From positions 2,428,001 to 2,492,000 of the forward strand of contig JARFJB010000889.1 in the NCBI GenBank assembly GCA_036346205.1: 64,000 bases of DNA, read 5' to 3'. This stretch comes from Vesta saturnalis (taxonomy: Eukaryota; Arthropoda; Insecta; Coleoptera; Lampyridae). The translations under genes were made by a program, and so were the position numbers. Every line of letters begins with the position of its first letter. The stretch's first letter is position 1. Positions 12,392 through 23,460 of the stretch are shown in pieces. Below the pieces are notes generated by a model, which was not told the DNA's origin, ran no database searches, and saw only the letters and a list, made by a program, of their open reading frames with translations.

Positions 12392-14642
12392 GAAAATGGG
12401 GGAATGGGGGCGCGTGGGTAATAGTAGCCATTCAGTATATCAAACTATGTATATTATTATTTCCTTTTCAATATTTGTACGCCATCTATAGGCATGTAGT
12501 TTACGATATACTGAAAATGGACGCGTTGCTATGTCGCTAATGTAGAAAATGTCTAGAAGGTGAAATTGAGTACAGTTTGATGTATTATTCTACTCATTGT
12601 AAAGGTAAGTTAAAAGAATGAATTAAAGTTTATGTAATACAATTTTCTATACAAATTGTACAACTGCATGTGTAGTTCTAGATAATGTAGTGTTTTACTG
12701 ATTAACTGCAATGATCCAAGTGTTATTCATAAATAAGTGCAAAAATGCAATTTGGGGTTATGCTGGCCACGTGGTTTGGACCAATGCGGGCCGGCCACTA
12801 TTACCCCGAAACAGCAATGTCACAAACTTAAATTCCTTTAGGATGTATTTTTTTATTGCAGATGCCACTTACTTACAAGAGAGTAGCACAAAAGGGTAGC
12901 TGGACTTCTAAACAGCTTACTACCGCTTTAAACGTAATAAGAACTGGCAGAAATACTCGAGATGTTGCAAGATGCTTTTCAATTCTCAGAACAATACTGC
13001 AATAACTTAAAAATAATCATGTATCTCATGCTTCAATGGGGCGTACGTCTGTTTTCACAAAAGATGAAGAAGAAGCTTTAGCAAAGCAAGTTATAGCACT
13101 ATCCAAACATTTTGTGGAATATCTTCCACTGAAATTAAAAAATGTACATATCGACTAGCCGGGTTTCTCAAAAGAAATCCGAATATTAGTTTAAAGAAGT
13201 CAGAAGCAACGAGTATAAATCGCATTTCTGCATTCAACAAAAAGGAAGTAGATGTATTTATCCAACCTGAAAACTATTCTGGACAAACATGGATTTTCCC
13301 CGTCTAAATTATTTAATGCAGACGAAACAGGGATAACTACTCTCCAAAATCCCGCGGAAATATTTGCGGAAAAGGATCAGAAAAGAGTGGGTTTTAATTT
13401 CGAGCGCGGAAAGAGGACAGACTACTGCCATCATGTACTGCATAAGTGCCTCTGGAACCTATGTTCCTCCTCTACTGATTTATGCGCCTAAAAACCTTCA
13501 AAAGAGGATTATGTTTTATTAATAATTGATAATCACGCAAGTCACTGCACATTGGAGGCCTATAATTTTTGTAAATAAAAAGGAATTGTAGTTTTAACTA
13601 TTCCACCCCATACGTCTCATCGCCGTCAGCCCCTAGGATGTAGCATTTTATTCTGTGGAATCGGCGTACAATGTGTATTGTGTAAATTATCTTAAAACCC
13701 ATCCACCTGAGAGAATAACAACTATCGAGGTAGTTGAAATTTTTCAAAATACTTTTAGATGTGTTGTTACGCCAGTTAAACCAATTGAAGGCTTTGAAAG
13801 CACATGAATTTTTCCTGTACATCCCGATCACTTTACTCTAGAAGACTTTGCTACCGCTGAGGATTTTATAAAAGACAGAGACAAAGAAAAGAGCCGGGAA
13901 GATCCTTCCAACCAAGGCGTTGAAGAGCAGAATATAGAAAAGGATAATAAAGAACAAGGAGAAGAGGCTAATGTGCACCAACATGAGATATCATTTGCCA
14001 ATATAATTCCTATACCTGGGTGTTCAAAAGGTAACACCTCAAGCCAGAAGTGTAAAAAAAAATAAAAAACAACATTCAGAAATGAAGGTAACATTGAAAG
14101 ACAAGCAAACTAAAATGGAAGAGAAGTTAAGAAAGAAAACTATTAAAGTCACTAAGCGTAAGGTGGTTAGTGAAGATGAACATGAAGACATCGGTCTGAC
14201 TGATAGGATTCAACCTAGAAGAAAATGCGTTACACCAAATCTGTAAAATCTTGAAGACTGCAGTGATGATAAGGACAAGGATGTAAATGCTGATGTTTGT
14301 CCTATATGCGGCGGGTTTGGAAAAAATGGCGAACTGTGGATACGTTGAACCATTTGCGTTCTTTGGGCCCACAAACAATATGCAGAGTTTGATGGAGAAA
14401 TATATATTTGCGACTTTTAAATACATGCAAATGGGCTACGATTACCCCAGGTTTGTGGGGAATAGGGGCCATTCAAAGTTTCTCTTAAACAAGAAAAACA
14501 ATGTTCTTGTTATTTTACGTTTTTTATAAATATATAACTTTGTTCCGTGTACTTTGAAGTTTTCCTTGACTTAAAGGCACAACAAAAAAATACAAGAAAT
14601 TCGCAAAACTGCTTAGGAGACCCCCATTCCCCCATCACCCCC
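12392..14642 (+). mobile_element. pogo/Tigger-like DNA transposon
   Basis: The left terminal region contains ATGGGGGAATGGGGG, and the same 15 bases occur inverted at the right end (14621-14636). TA dinucleotides flank both ends at 12390-12391 and 14643-14644, as expected for this superfamily. The interior carries a broken DDE-type pogo transposase. It is inserted in a Penelope-like element, whose sequence continues on either side. Confidence 0.8.
12862..14423 (+). pseudogene. pogo-like transposase with C-terminal zinc-finger relic
   Basis: The first ATG at 12862 follows an acceptor-like TTATTGCAG and begins MPLTYKRVAQKGSW, the usual start of this family. It continues with an HTH region (TTALNVIRTGRN). 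The catalytic core gives FNADETGITTL near 13310 (first D) and LLIIDNHASH near 13515 (second D), then IPPHTSH...QPL. An acidic, Lys/Glu-rich linker follows, then a PHD-like cysteine block (VCPICGGFGKNGELW) near 14296-14420, in which one cysteine codon is now TGA. Several stops and shifts break the frame, including in the DNA-binding region and around 13500. Not functional. Confidence 0.85.
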
Positions 14643-14644
14643 TA

Positions 14645-15075
14645 TATCAATTCACAGTAAGGAAAAACACCACAACCTCAAGATGTTCTACATCAAACAA
14701 CATCGACCAGAAGGATAGTACCAGAAGAACATCTTAACAGAATAATAAAAGAAGCTATTGGAATCGAAAAACGCAAAAACAGCCTTAATACCCGAGACGA
14801 CGCACAGAGACTGCCTAATACATAGAAATGGGTATTAAACAAAAACCGTCATCCAATAACACACAAAAGACCTCTTATCGAATTCATATGAAAACCAGCA
14901 AAAAAGAGAATAAGAGCGAAAGTGGAGAAAGTGAAAGTCAGCCAAGGTATAATTAACAAAGTATTCACAGCGTTCAGTTCAACTCAAATAACGCGAGAAA
15001 TAAAACAGGATTATTAGTGACCTGAAGATGGCAATTGAAAGTTTGCTGAAACATCGCTGAACCAAGAAAGGTTCT
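14645..15075 (+). pseudogene. Penelope-like element 3' piece (after pogo insertion)
   Basis: The text continues the split copy: an IKEAIGIEKRKNSLNTRDD block, then RLPNTWKW-type residues near 14750-14830, matching the end of the GIY-YIG endonuclease domain of insect Penelope-like elements. The 3' end reads DLKMAIESLLKHR near 15020-15060, a common tail in these elements. In-frame stops make it a relic. Confidence 0.7.
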
Positions 15076-15386
15076 TAATGAATCCTATCAACTCTCATTT
15101 ACATAGTCTATCGCAAGCGTAAAACACTTGAAATTTCACAACTTATCAACATAGTTTTTTCTGGCATATTAACAAGCTTAATCATCTCCAGTTCATAGTC
15201 CCAATAAGAGTTAATATAATTTTTTCTGTTGTTACAATTTTCGCTTTAGTGTATGGTTCTATTTTAAATTCCCTTGGTTTTTCAAAATCAAATTGTGTCA
15301 AGGTCACAGAAAGTAAGAAAACAACAACATTTTTTTACGTAAAATGTAAAAACATATGTAATATCATAAAGTTAAAAAAATAGGGA

Positions 15387-15392
15387 TTTATT
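15387..15392 (-). terminator. Polyadenylation signal AATAAA for the ATP synthase b gene
   Basis: AATAAA is read on the minus strand about 60 bases after the stop codon of the gene at 15452-16300. The position suits its 3' end. No obvious genomic A-tract follows it. Confidence 0.5.
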
Positions 15393-15451
15393 TAGGTTAC
15401 AAAATAATATGTATTGTTAACAAAGCTAAAAATGTACTACTTATATTTTTA

Positions 15452-16300
15452 TTATTTGTTTTTCCCTTTTTCAGTCGGCTTCTTTTTATCGAAAGTTTCC
15501 TTAAGATCAGGTGAATAAGGTTGCTGTAAAGCACTATAAGTGTCGGCTAAGTGTTTAAGATCTTCTATACATTTATTTACAGACTTTTCTTGAATTTCCT
15601 TTGTAACTGCAGCTCGTACTTCTTCTATTACCCAATCGGTCATACATCTTTTTGCGACTGCTTGCTCAATTACAGTACGTGTCGCACAAAACTCTAAACG
15701 TTTTACTGTTTCTTCATACGCAAACATACAACGTTTGCGATAAGCTGCTTCTTGTTGTAATTCCACATTTTCACGTTTGGCCTGTACAAGAGTTAGGGAG
15801 CCTTCTGCACTTTCTTGAAGATTTTTTTCATGATCTAATACATCTTGAAGATCTTTTTTTCCTTTTTCTTGATCTGTATTTAGAGATGATTCATATTCAT
15901 CAATTTGTTCATCTAAAAATTTTGCTACTTGTGGACCCATGTTTTTAGTAGCTATTACACATAAAAGTAATACGGACAGACCAGTGTAATACTCGTGCTC
16001 CAAAACATAGTACTCTTTACTTACTAAGGTTATTCCAACAGTAAAGCATAGAGTCCCAAGTCCACTAACACCTGTCTTTTTATAAAATAAACTAAACCAT
16101 TCATCTGGTACGAAACCTAACCGTACTTCTCCTGGTTCTTGTCTTACCAAACGTGTAGGTGTTGTAGATTTAGAATCACAAACACTTTTTAATTGAGTGG
16201 GTGTGGAAGAAGTATCACATTTATTTAATCTTTTGGAACTTAAGTGTAATGTTCTCCAAAACGTTGTACACTTGCTAAAACTCTTAAAACCATTAAACAT
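15452..16300 (-). CDS. ATPsynB: ATP synthase subunit b, mitochondrial (intronless copy)
   Basis: The 282-residue product is the peripheral-stalk b subunit of mitochondrial F1Fo ATP synthase, which holds the F1 head still against the rotor at the inner membrane. Residues 1-50 are rich in Ser, Thr, Lys and Arg, as in a targeting peptide. Residue 54 onward gives the family block RQEPGEVRLGFVPDEWFSLF, followed by a hydrophobic hairpin around the conserved EHEYYTGLS. The C-terminal half is a long charged helix with QAKRENVELQQEAAYRKR. The frame is complete with no intron, although this family usually has introns in animals, so it may be a retrocopy or a single-exon paralogue like the testis-expressed ATPsynbL of Drosophila. 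Divergent residues around the membrane hairpin favour a paralogue. Neighbours are unrelated transposons. Confidence 0.93.
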   Translation of the reverse strand: MFNGFKSFSKCTTFWRTLHLSSKRLNKCDTSSTPTQLKSVCDSKSTTPTRLVRQEPGEVRLGFVPDEWFSLFYKKTGVSGLGTLCFTVGITLVSKEYYVLEHEYYTGLSVLLLCVIATKNMGPQVAKFLDEQIDEYESSLNTDQEKGKKDLQDVLDHEKNLQESAEGSLTLVQAKRENVELQQEAAYRKRCMFAYEETVKRLEFCATRTVIEQAVAKRCMTDWVIEEVRAAVTKEIQEKSVNKCIEDLKHLADTYSALQQPYSPDLKETFDKKKPTEKGKNK

Positions 16301-16390
16301 TTTGTTTGATTATTACTGTTTAATTAACTTTGCTAATGTCAAAAAATACACTTTTATATTAATCTACACTTACATTCACTGTAAAATTAA

Positions 16391-16395
16391 CCAAT
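16391..16395 (-). promoter_or_regulatory. CCAAT-box-like site upstream of the ATP synthase b copy
   Basis: The plus strand reads AACCAATCAGAG, an inverted CCAAT box about 90 bases before the start codon of the minus-strand gene. A near-identical AACCAATCAGAA precedes CDIN1 at 44175. Position and shared flanks are suggestive only. Confidence 0.35.
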
Positions 16396-16784
16396 CAGAG
16401 TTTTTGAAAATTCTATGAGATTTATTGGATATTTTAATAAGCGTACCTATTTATGGTGTATCACGATCCCGCTGGGTGTTAAATATCTGATAATATTCCT
16501 AACGGGTTTTGTACTATCTTCTTGTAAACCAACCAACTTTGATTTATGCGTCAGTATCGCATTTTTAGATTAATCAGTGATACAAACTTACAGAACCAAA
16601 TATTTTACAATACCGTGGACGGAGTGAATGATTGATACAAATAAAACGAATTTTTTTTGCGCATTTAATTTTAGAATTGTAAAACATAATTTTGATTTCT
16701 TGAATCTCGCTCACAATAAGAATTACCTATCTTTCCCAATTGTTAGTACCTGGCATAAACTATACCATATGCAAAGTCTTCATC

Positions 16785-16849
<65 letters not shown>
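16785..16849. repeat. (TA)n microsatellite
   Basis: Uninterrupted alternating TA; it creates an artefactual Tyr-Ile reading frame. Confidence 0.95.
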
Positions 16850-16851
<2 letters not shown>

Positions 16852-18430
16852 TAATCTTGACTGTACTTCTTCGTATAAAAATTGTTTTTTGAAAACCTGG
16901 GGTTGCAGTCAATATTTTAAGACTTATTTATTTAAGACACTCATTGATATTTATCGAGTTTTCGGAACTTGTTTATTCCATCATCAAGATATTTATCGTG
17001 AGATTACAATAAACTCTACTAATATACAATAAAAACACCATTTACATTAATGTAAAAGCTTCTGCTTCGAAGGCCAAAGAAAATCTGACATTCATTGTCA
17101 TAGTTCTTTCAGTCTTGTTAGCCATTGCAAAGCTTGTGATGGCAACACACGTATTTCACAAAACCATTATGTAATCTAGTATTGGGATATTCTTTAATAT
17201 GTTGCATAGTTTCTGGAACTTGCTCATAAAAGGCACATAATGGACTAGTTATACTGTTCATTTCTAGAGCATACCATTACAGCGCCCATGACAAGTTCTT
17301 AGTCGATTAATGGTACACCATAATGTTCTATATTGATCAAAACCAGGAATTATCTGCGTTTTCTCAGATTTCTTTTTACAAGTCAGAGGAAGAAAATGAA
17401 TTATTGAAAAACTCTTCTCTCCATAGGGGTTTTCTCGATTTTAGTCCAATTATATCGTGCAAATCAAGGCTTGTTGGTAATTTATTTGATTGAGATTGAT
17501 ATTTATCCAATTAGAAAGTACTAGTAGCCAAGGGATCGGAGTTGATTTATTTGTTATAGTAATTGTTCTCGATGCAATCAATATCAACCCCTGGAACCCA
17601 CATCCGTATTGCATCCCAGTAGTTTAAAACACCGAAATTGAACTGTAACACAAATTTAAATACGATCAATGTTTATTTAAAGGATAATAATAGTATATCG
17701 CATTACTAGCAAGGTAAAAAGGATTTTACTGGCGGACAGAAGGATAGTTACCTTCTGGAGCCGTTACCTTGCGTGTGTTGTTACATAATTTATTTGTTAC
17801 TCATTTATGATGCAAATAGAACACAATCTTCGAATGTAAATAATGCTACTAATTTGTAAAACTGACAACAGTTAACTTGGAAAAATGTCTCGGTATCTTT
17901 GAAATCATTACTCTGACAATGGTGCTTATTGTTTATTTTGATGTTTATTATTTTGCTAATGCGATGTGAACAAGGTACGATCGTCTCTAACTTGTAAAAA
18001 ATTAAAACTTTCGTCTCTAACCTGTAAATTTGTAACTAGTAGTTAGCTTTGTTAAGATTGACTTTCAACGGCAATAAGCTGACTTTGATAAATTGACATT
18101 TACAAATGAGTAACAAATAAAATACTTTCCAAAGCGAGTTTAATTTGTGTACTGATGGAAGTTAACTGTAAGCGCCAGTTGCAACAGGCTAACACCCTTC
18201 CACCACCACAATATTGTAAAATACGGATTCAATAAACAAAAATGTAATGTTAACTTAAGGGTTTCCAATGGGCGAGTTCATGCGCGTATGTGTGTGTGTG
18301 TGTGTTTAATATCCACGATACCTCATCTGTTATGGAACAACACAAGACCTTCCAACCTACAAAATGGAAATAATTTTAATAATAATTTCTTTAGGATAAT
18401 TATGCAACCTCTTTTATTTTTTTTTACTTA
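16850..18430. other. Non-coding stretch
   Basis: No gene is supported. A CAATAAA near 18230 close to TGTAATGTTAACTT, and a TGTTGTTACATAATT start near 17775, could outline a solo LTR, but no partner copy, primer-binding site or polypurine tract was convincing. A short (TG)n run lies at about 18288-18305. Confidence 0.3.
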
Positions 18431-18432
18431 TA

Positions 18433-18724
18433 CAGCGTGTTCAGCGAGGAATGGGACAGTGCAATATCTCGAGAGCGGATGAAGATTTTTAAATTATGAA
18501 AATATTTTTGTAAATATCTTCCAAGGGCGCACATTTGTTGGCACAAAGATTTTAATCAACGCCCATCACCGTCAGGTGGCGCTATCTCACTTCAATTTTT
18601 TAAATGCAATGCCCTATTTTTTATTTCATTTTTGGATTCTATGACATATTTGTGATGACTTTTATTAAGACTCCTACCAACCTATCTTTTGTAGTTTCTG
18701 AGAAAAAAATAATCCTTGGAATTT
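18433..18724. repeat. Left terminal inverted repeat of the DD41D mariner
   Basis: Matches the reverse complement of 20099-20390 with few substitutions; it starts at the TA target and ends just past a GTAGTTTCTGAGAAAAAA block. Confidence 0.92.
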
Positions 18725-18980
18725 TAGCACAAAAACGTAATTTCAGGAAGTGCTCATAACATTTGAGTGATACAGACAAAATAGCAAATTTTATACCAAA
18801 TGAAAGATAAAAGATTGTTCTTCCACAATGCAGATAACGCCGAAATAATGCGATACGCTGTACACTAAATTGTAAGGGGACCAACTTATCACAGTCGTTG
18901 ATTAAGAATCATGTGAAACATTTATCATGCCATGAAAACAAACGTGTCTGTCAAGTTTCTGTCAGTTTACAGTTTCAGTT

Positions 18981-20075
18981 TTGAAAATCGTCTGTGCATC
19001 TTCAAATTTCATAATTATGTTTACGTTTTCTAACGAAGAATATTTTGATATGGTAATAATTTATGGTGAATGTAGAAAAAATGCAAGGGCTGCACAAGTA
19101 TTGTATGCTGCCAGATTTCCCGATCGACGCCATCCCGGAAAAAATACATTTGTTCGTGTAGCAAATATTTTGAGGGGAACCGGTCATTTTCCTCACTGTA
19201 AGTGCGAGAATCGCACAAAGACAGCAACAGATGATGCACACACCGTCGGTGTATTAACATGTGTAGCTTATAATCCTCATGTGTCTGTGAGATCTATTTC
19301 TGAAGAGTGTGCCGTATCAGTTGGTTCTGTCCATAAAATATTAAAATCTAATAAATACAAACCATTTAAAATCCATTTGGTACATGGACTGCATGCAGGA
19401 GATCAAGATCGCAGACTTAATTTTATCACCGGAGTTTTTATGGAACATTATGCGCAAGACCCTAATTTTCTAGGTCGTATCGTGTGGTCTGATGAAAGTA
19501 ATTTTTCAAACAATGGAATCGTTAATCGCCACAATTCCCATTACTGGTCGTCAGAAAATCCTCATTGGGTAAGAACAACCAATTTCCAAGTGAGATGGAA
19601 CATAAATGTATGGTGCGGAATGATAGATGACAAATTGATTGGCCCATATTTTTTTAATGGTACCTTAACATGCAAACGCTATTTGGATTTTCTTGAAAAT
19701 CAACTGCCTCCTTTGCTTGAAGATGTAAATGTAAATTTCCGGCAAGTGATGTACTTTCAACAGGATGGCGCACCGGCGCACAATAGCGCAATAGTGAGAA
19801 ATTATCTAAGTAGAGTGTTTCCGCAACGATGGATAGGTACAAATGGTCCCATTATGTGGCCAGCTCGTTCTCCTGACCTTAGTCCCTTAGACTACTTTCT
19901 TTGGGGACATTTAAAGAGTGTAGTGTATGAAACACCTTCTAGAGATGTAGAGGAGTTACAAAACAAAATTAGAATTGCTTGTGCAAACATACCACGAGAA
20001 ACTTTAAGAGCGGCAACTAGTGTTACATTAATTAGGCGTTATCAAACGTGTGTAGAAAATGATAGAAATATTTGA
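18981..20075 (+). CDS. mariner-family transposase, DD41D type
   Basis: The uninterrupted frame of 364 codons encodes the element's cut-and-paste transposase. The start could also be the second Met (18 codons... near 19018) that begins MFTFSNEEYFDMV, a better match to related proteins. The N-terminal part is a helix-turn-helix DNA-binding region (YGECRKNARAAQVLYAARFP, then SVRSISEECAVSVGSVHKIL). The catalytic residues are visible: D in IVWSDESNF, D in FQQDGAPAHN, and D in SPLDYFLWG. Counting between the second and third gives 41 residues, the spacing of the rosa-like DD41D group. No stop or frameshift occurs. Both long inverted repeats are present, so the copy may still be active. Confidence 0.93.
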   Translation: MKIVCASSNFIIMFTFSNEEYFDMVIIYGECRKNARAAQVLYAARFPDRRHPGKNTFVRVANILRGTGHFPHCKCENRTKTATDDAHTVGVLTCVAYNPHVSVRSISEECAVSVGSVHKILKSNKYKPFKIHLVHGLHAGDQDRRLNFITGVFMEHYAQDPNFLGRIVWSDESNFSNNGIVNRHNSHYWSSENPHWVRTTNFQVRWNINVWCGMIDDKLIGPYFFNGTLTCKRYLDFLENQLPPLLEDVNVNFRQVMYFQQDGAPAHNSAIVRNYLSRVFPQRWIGTNGPIMWPARSPDLSPLDYFLWGHLKSVVYETPSRDVEELQNKIRIACANIPRETLRAATSVTLIRRYQTCVENDRNI

Positions 20076-20098
20076 ACATTTGTATGCTTTCAATTAAT

Positions 20099-20390
20099 AA
20101 AATTCCAAAAATTATTTTTTCTCAGAAACTACAAAAGATAGGTTGGTAGGAGTCTTAATAAAAGTAATCACAAATATGCCATAGAATCTAAAAATGAAAT
20201 AAAAAATAGGGCATTGCATTTAAAAAATTGAAGTGAGATAGCGCCACCTGGCGGTGATGGGCGTTGGTTCAAATCTTTGTGCCAACAAATGTGCGCCCTT
20301 GGAAGATATTTACAAAAATATTTTCATAATTTAAAAATCTTCATCCGCTCTCGAGATATTGCACTGTCCCATTCCTCGCTGAACACGCTG
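20099..20390. repeat. Right terminal inverted repeat of the DD41D mariner
   Basis: Reverse complement of 18433-18724 with a few differences. It begins 23 bases after the transposase stop and ends at the TA duplication. Confidence 0.92.
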
Positions 20391-20499
20391 TAGTATTCCC
20401 GAACATGCTAAGATTTGCCTAACGTGCTAAAGCACTCAGGAACACTGGGAGGGTTTAGGGATATTGTTTGGCTGCCGAGAAATGTTTATGAATGGCTAG

Positions 20500-23460
20500 C
20501 TTCAATTGACTTAAGTCAAAGTTTGGAGGAAAACAGGAACTGGATAGTACATTCCACAATTTGGTCGCCGTGTGGAAAATCTAGATTGAGCCCGTTTAGT
20601 GTGACACGATGGAATTTTGAATGCGTAATTATGATGTGAATGGGCAAACCGAGTGTTCCTAGCGAAGATGGTCTGCGACGGTATTAAGGAAGGTATTTCG
20701 GAGGCACACTTGCCATGGTAATAGCGATAGAACAAGGAAAGAACCGAAAATATTCTTCTATGCTCGAGAGGCTGTAGGTCAGAAGTCAGAAGTGGGTCAT
20801 TTATAAGCCTAATAGCTCTTTTTTGGATGCAGTTTACCATTTCAAGGACGTATTGGGGAGCACTGACCCAGAGGTGGGAATTGTATTCCAGATGAGGTCG
20901 AATTTGAGCCTTATACAGTAAAAGGAGTTGTTGGGATGTGAAGTACTGTTGAGATCTGTACAGAAAGCCCAGTTTACGGGCAGCTGTTTCTCTGGCTGAC
21001 AAAATGTGGTCAACCCATGAAAGGTTCGATGATACGGACATCCCTAACATAGAAATAGAGTTTGAAAACTTGAGTTCTAAGCCATTCATATTTACAGCAG
21101 GAAATGATGGTGGACACAAGGCAACACTGCGTTATGTCGGCATTGAAGGTAAGTAGATTATTCCTTCCCCATTCAAGGACACGTTCTAAGTCATTGTTGA
21201 TTGAGGCTGCCATTTTCACCTTTACGTCCTGTCTAGACTTATTGCTGTGGGAAAACTGAGAAGAACTACAATGTAGAGTGCTGTCATTAGCAAAGTAATG
21301 GATCGGGTTAGTTGTTGAGGAAATGAGGTCATTGATGTACAGCAGGAAAAGTGTGGGAGCTATCACTGATCGTTGGGGTACTCCCGCGTTAATAGTAGTT
21401 TCTTTCGAAAAGAAGCCATCGACGACAACGCGTATACGTCTTTTGTCAAGAAAGTTGGATATCCAATTGATGAGTGAATCGGATAAGCCGAACGAAGTGA
21501 GCTTGGTCAGTAGACACTTGTGCCAAACCTGGTCAAAAGCTTTGGAAATATCTAAAGCTACTACTACTGTTTCAACGGACCACTCTAATGTGTTATTCCA
21601 AAGTTGGGTGACATATGAAAGAAGATCACCCGTTGAACGACTCTGTCTGAACCCATACTGGTGGTCGTTTAAGAGTTTATTGGACTCTAGGAACGAAAGT
21701 AGTTGGTGGTTGATGGCTTTCTCCATGATTTTCGACAGAATAGAAGTGATAGCTATTGGTCAACAGTTTGAGGGATCGGTTTTGTCGCCATTTTTAGGAA
21801 TAGGCTGGACATTTGCTAACTTCCACGATGAGGGAAACTCTCCAGATGACATGGAGATTGAAAAGAGTTTGGAAAATGCAGGTACTAGTTCGGGGTAGCA
21901 TTTTTAAGGACGATAGCTGGAATACCGTCAGGGCCAGTCGCCTTGTTTGGGTCAAGTTTATTGATCATTGATTCCAGCAGCTTGTAACGAAAGTGGATTG
22001 GTTTAATAGCGTATGGGGTGGATTTGGGCGAAGGCACAGTTTTACCAAAATCATTGAGACGTGAATTTGATGCAAAGTAATCGACAAAGACGTTGGCTTT
22101 TTCAGAAGGATCAGCTGATCAGCTACTACAGCTCCGTCGCGAGGCGTCATGGGAGGAAAGGAAGATGTACTAAAGTTTTTACTGATGGCTTTATCTAATG
22201 ACCAAAATTTACGACCACCCAAAGGACATGAGACTAATTCTTTGCATTTACGTTCTTCAAACATCTTTTTGGCCTTGGTGATGATACTTTTGCAACTATT
22301 CCTTGCGGCAATATAGCGTAATTTTCGGTAGATTTATTTGATTTCCATTTGATATAGAGTTTATGCTTTTGCGATAATGCATCAGTGCAAGCCCTATTAA
22401 ACCAGGGTTGGGAACGCGCATGACCTACACGATTATGGTTTTTTGGGAATGTATAACTCCATACCCATTAGGATAACTTCAGTTTTTGAAAGAGCAATTT
22501 TTGAAGAGGAGGACCATTTAAAGCAATACTCACGCCAGGGGGAAGGTTGTAAAAAAATCTCGCAGTTCGCTCCAGTTAGCTGATTTAAAACACCACATAG
22601 TTCTATCTGTTTTTCGAGTAACAGTGGGATTGGATACAGAGGAAGTTATTTCGATTAGGCAGTGGTCTGATTGATCAAGTGGGGAAAGGACTCTTGTTTT
22701 ATACACAACTGGGTTAGTTGTAAGGAATAGGTCCAGGAGATGTGGAGTATGGTTAGGGTTGTCAGGGATTCTGGTTGGTTCGGGAATGATTTGTGTGAGA
22801 TCACAGGATACAGCAAATGCTTCTGCACTATGACCTGCGGGATTAGTAGTAGATGAAAAATGAAGCCAATTGGAATTGTGGGCATTAAGATCTTCCAAAA
22901 TTGAAATATCGTAAGACGGGAACTGTGATAAGAGGTAGTCTATTTTCAGACTAAGGTAATCAAAAAGATCTTGGAAGTTGTTATCATTGGGAGACCTATA
23001 CCAACAACAGTAGTATTTCACAAATTAGGGCCCAGAATGTTTCAACCAGATCGCGTCAAATTTGTTGTTTTCCAAAGTGGACATCCTCTTACAACCTACG
23101 TTGTCCTTGGTACACGCACATACTCCGCCTTTAAGGCGAAAGTTAGAGTGGAGGTTGTATCTGGGAAATTGCAGGTCAGGCGAATCAGTGCTTCCAGGGG
23201 AAGCACTGTATGTTGCAGTAATGAATTAGGATGTTGGTACTTTCGATGACCGAGGCCGCTTGAGTCCTGCGCTCCCTGGCATCCGAATGGGGCAGAATTT
23301 TATCCTGGCAGATCTTGTTTTTCTTAGTTTTGATTTTGGAATTGACGAATTTTCCCCCCATCCTTGGGATGGATCGATGTGAGAGTGTGGGCGTCTCGCC
23401 CTGCTCACCTGGTGTATAGCATCTGTTTTAGAACTCGTAATTTTAAGCATTTAGCCGTTA
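20500..23460 (-). pseudogene. jockey-like LINE ORF2 (endonuclease and reverse transcriptase), decayed
   Basis: Reading leftward, a basic N-terminal segment lies at 23226-23450. An AP-type endonuclease follows at 22530-23021, with YRSPNDNNFQDLF, the NAHNSNW block, LLDLFLTTN and the SDHCLIEI end motif. The linker at 21965-22264 is in another frame. The reverse transcriptase at 21010-21726 has LLNDHQYGFRQSRST, VALDISKAFDQVWHKCL, the GVPQRSVIAPTLFLLYIND block (usual GVPQGS) and FANDSTLH where the catalytic YADD should be. The C-terminal part at 20511-21119 has LYKAQIRPHLEYNSHLW. The changed catalytic motif and frame breaks make it inactive, but it is relatively young. The DD41D mariner lies immediately at its 3' side. 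Confidence 0.88.

Larger units (their letters stand above)
18433..20390 (+). mobile_element. mariner-type (DD41D) transposon, apparently intact
   Basis: The element is bounded by TA at 18431-18432 and 20391-20392 and begins CAGCGTGTTCAGCGAGG at both ends. The terminal inverted repeats are about 290 bp long with only a handful of differences, and they enclose one uninterrupted transposase gene. High repeat identity, clean TA duplication and an open gene all point to recent insertion. It sits at the 3' side of a minus-strand LINE. Confidence 0.95.

Noticed and set aside
16628..17032. 134-codon frame with a long Tyr-Ile run
   Set aside because: Caused by a (TA)n tract; flanking residues show no domain.
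17690..18250. Solo LTR
   Set aside because: TG/CA-like limits and a CAATAAA are present, but no target duplication, primer site or second copy could be shown.
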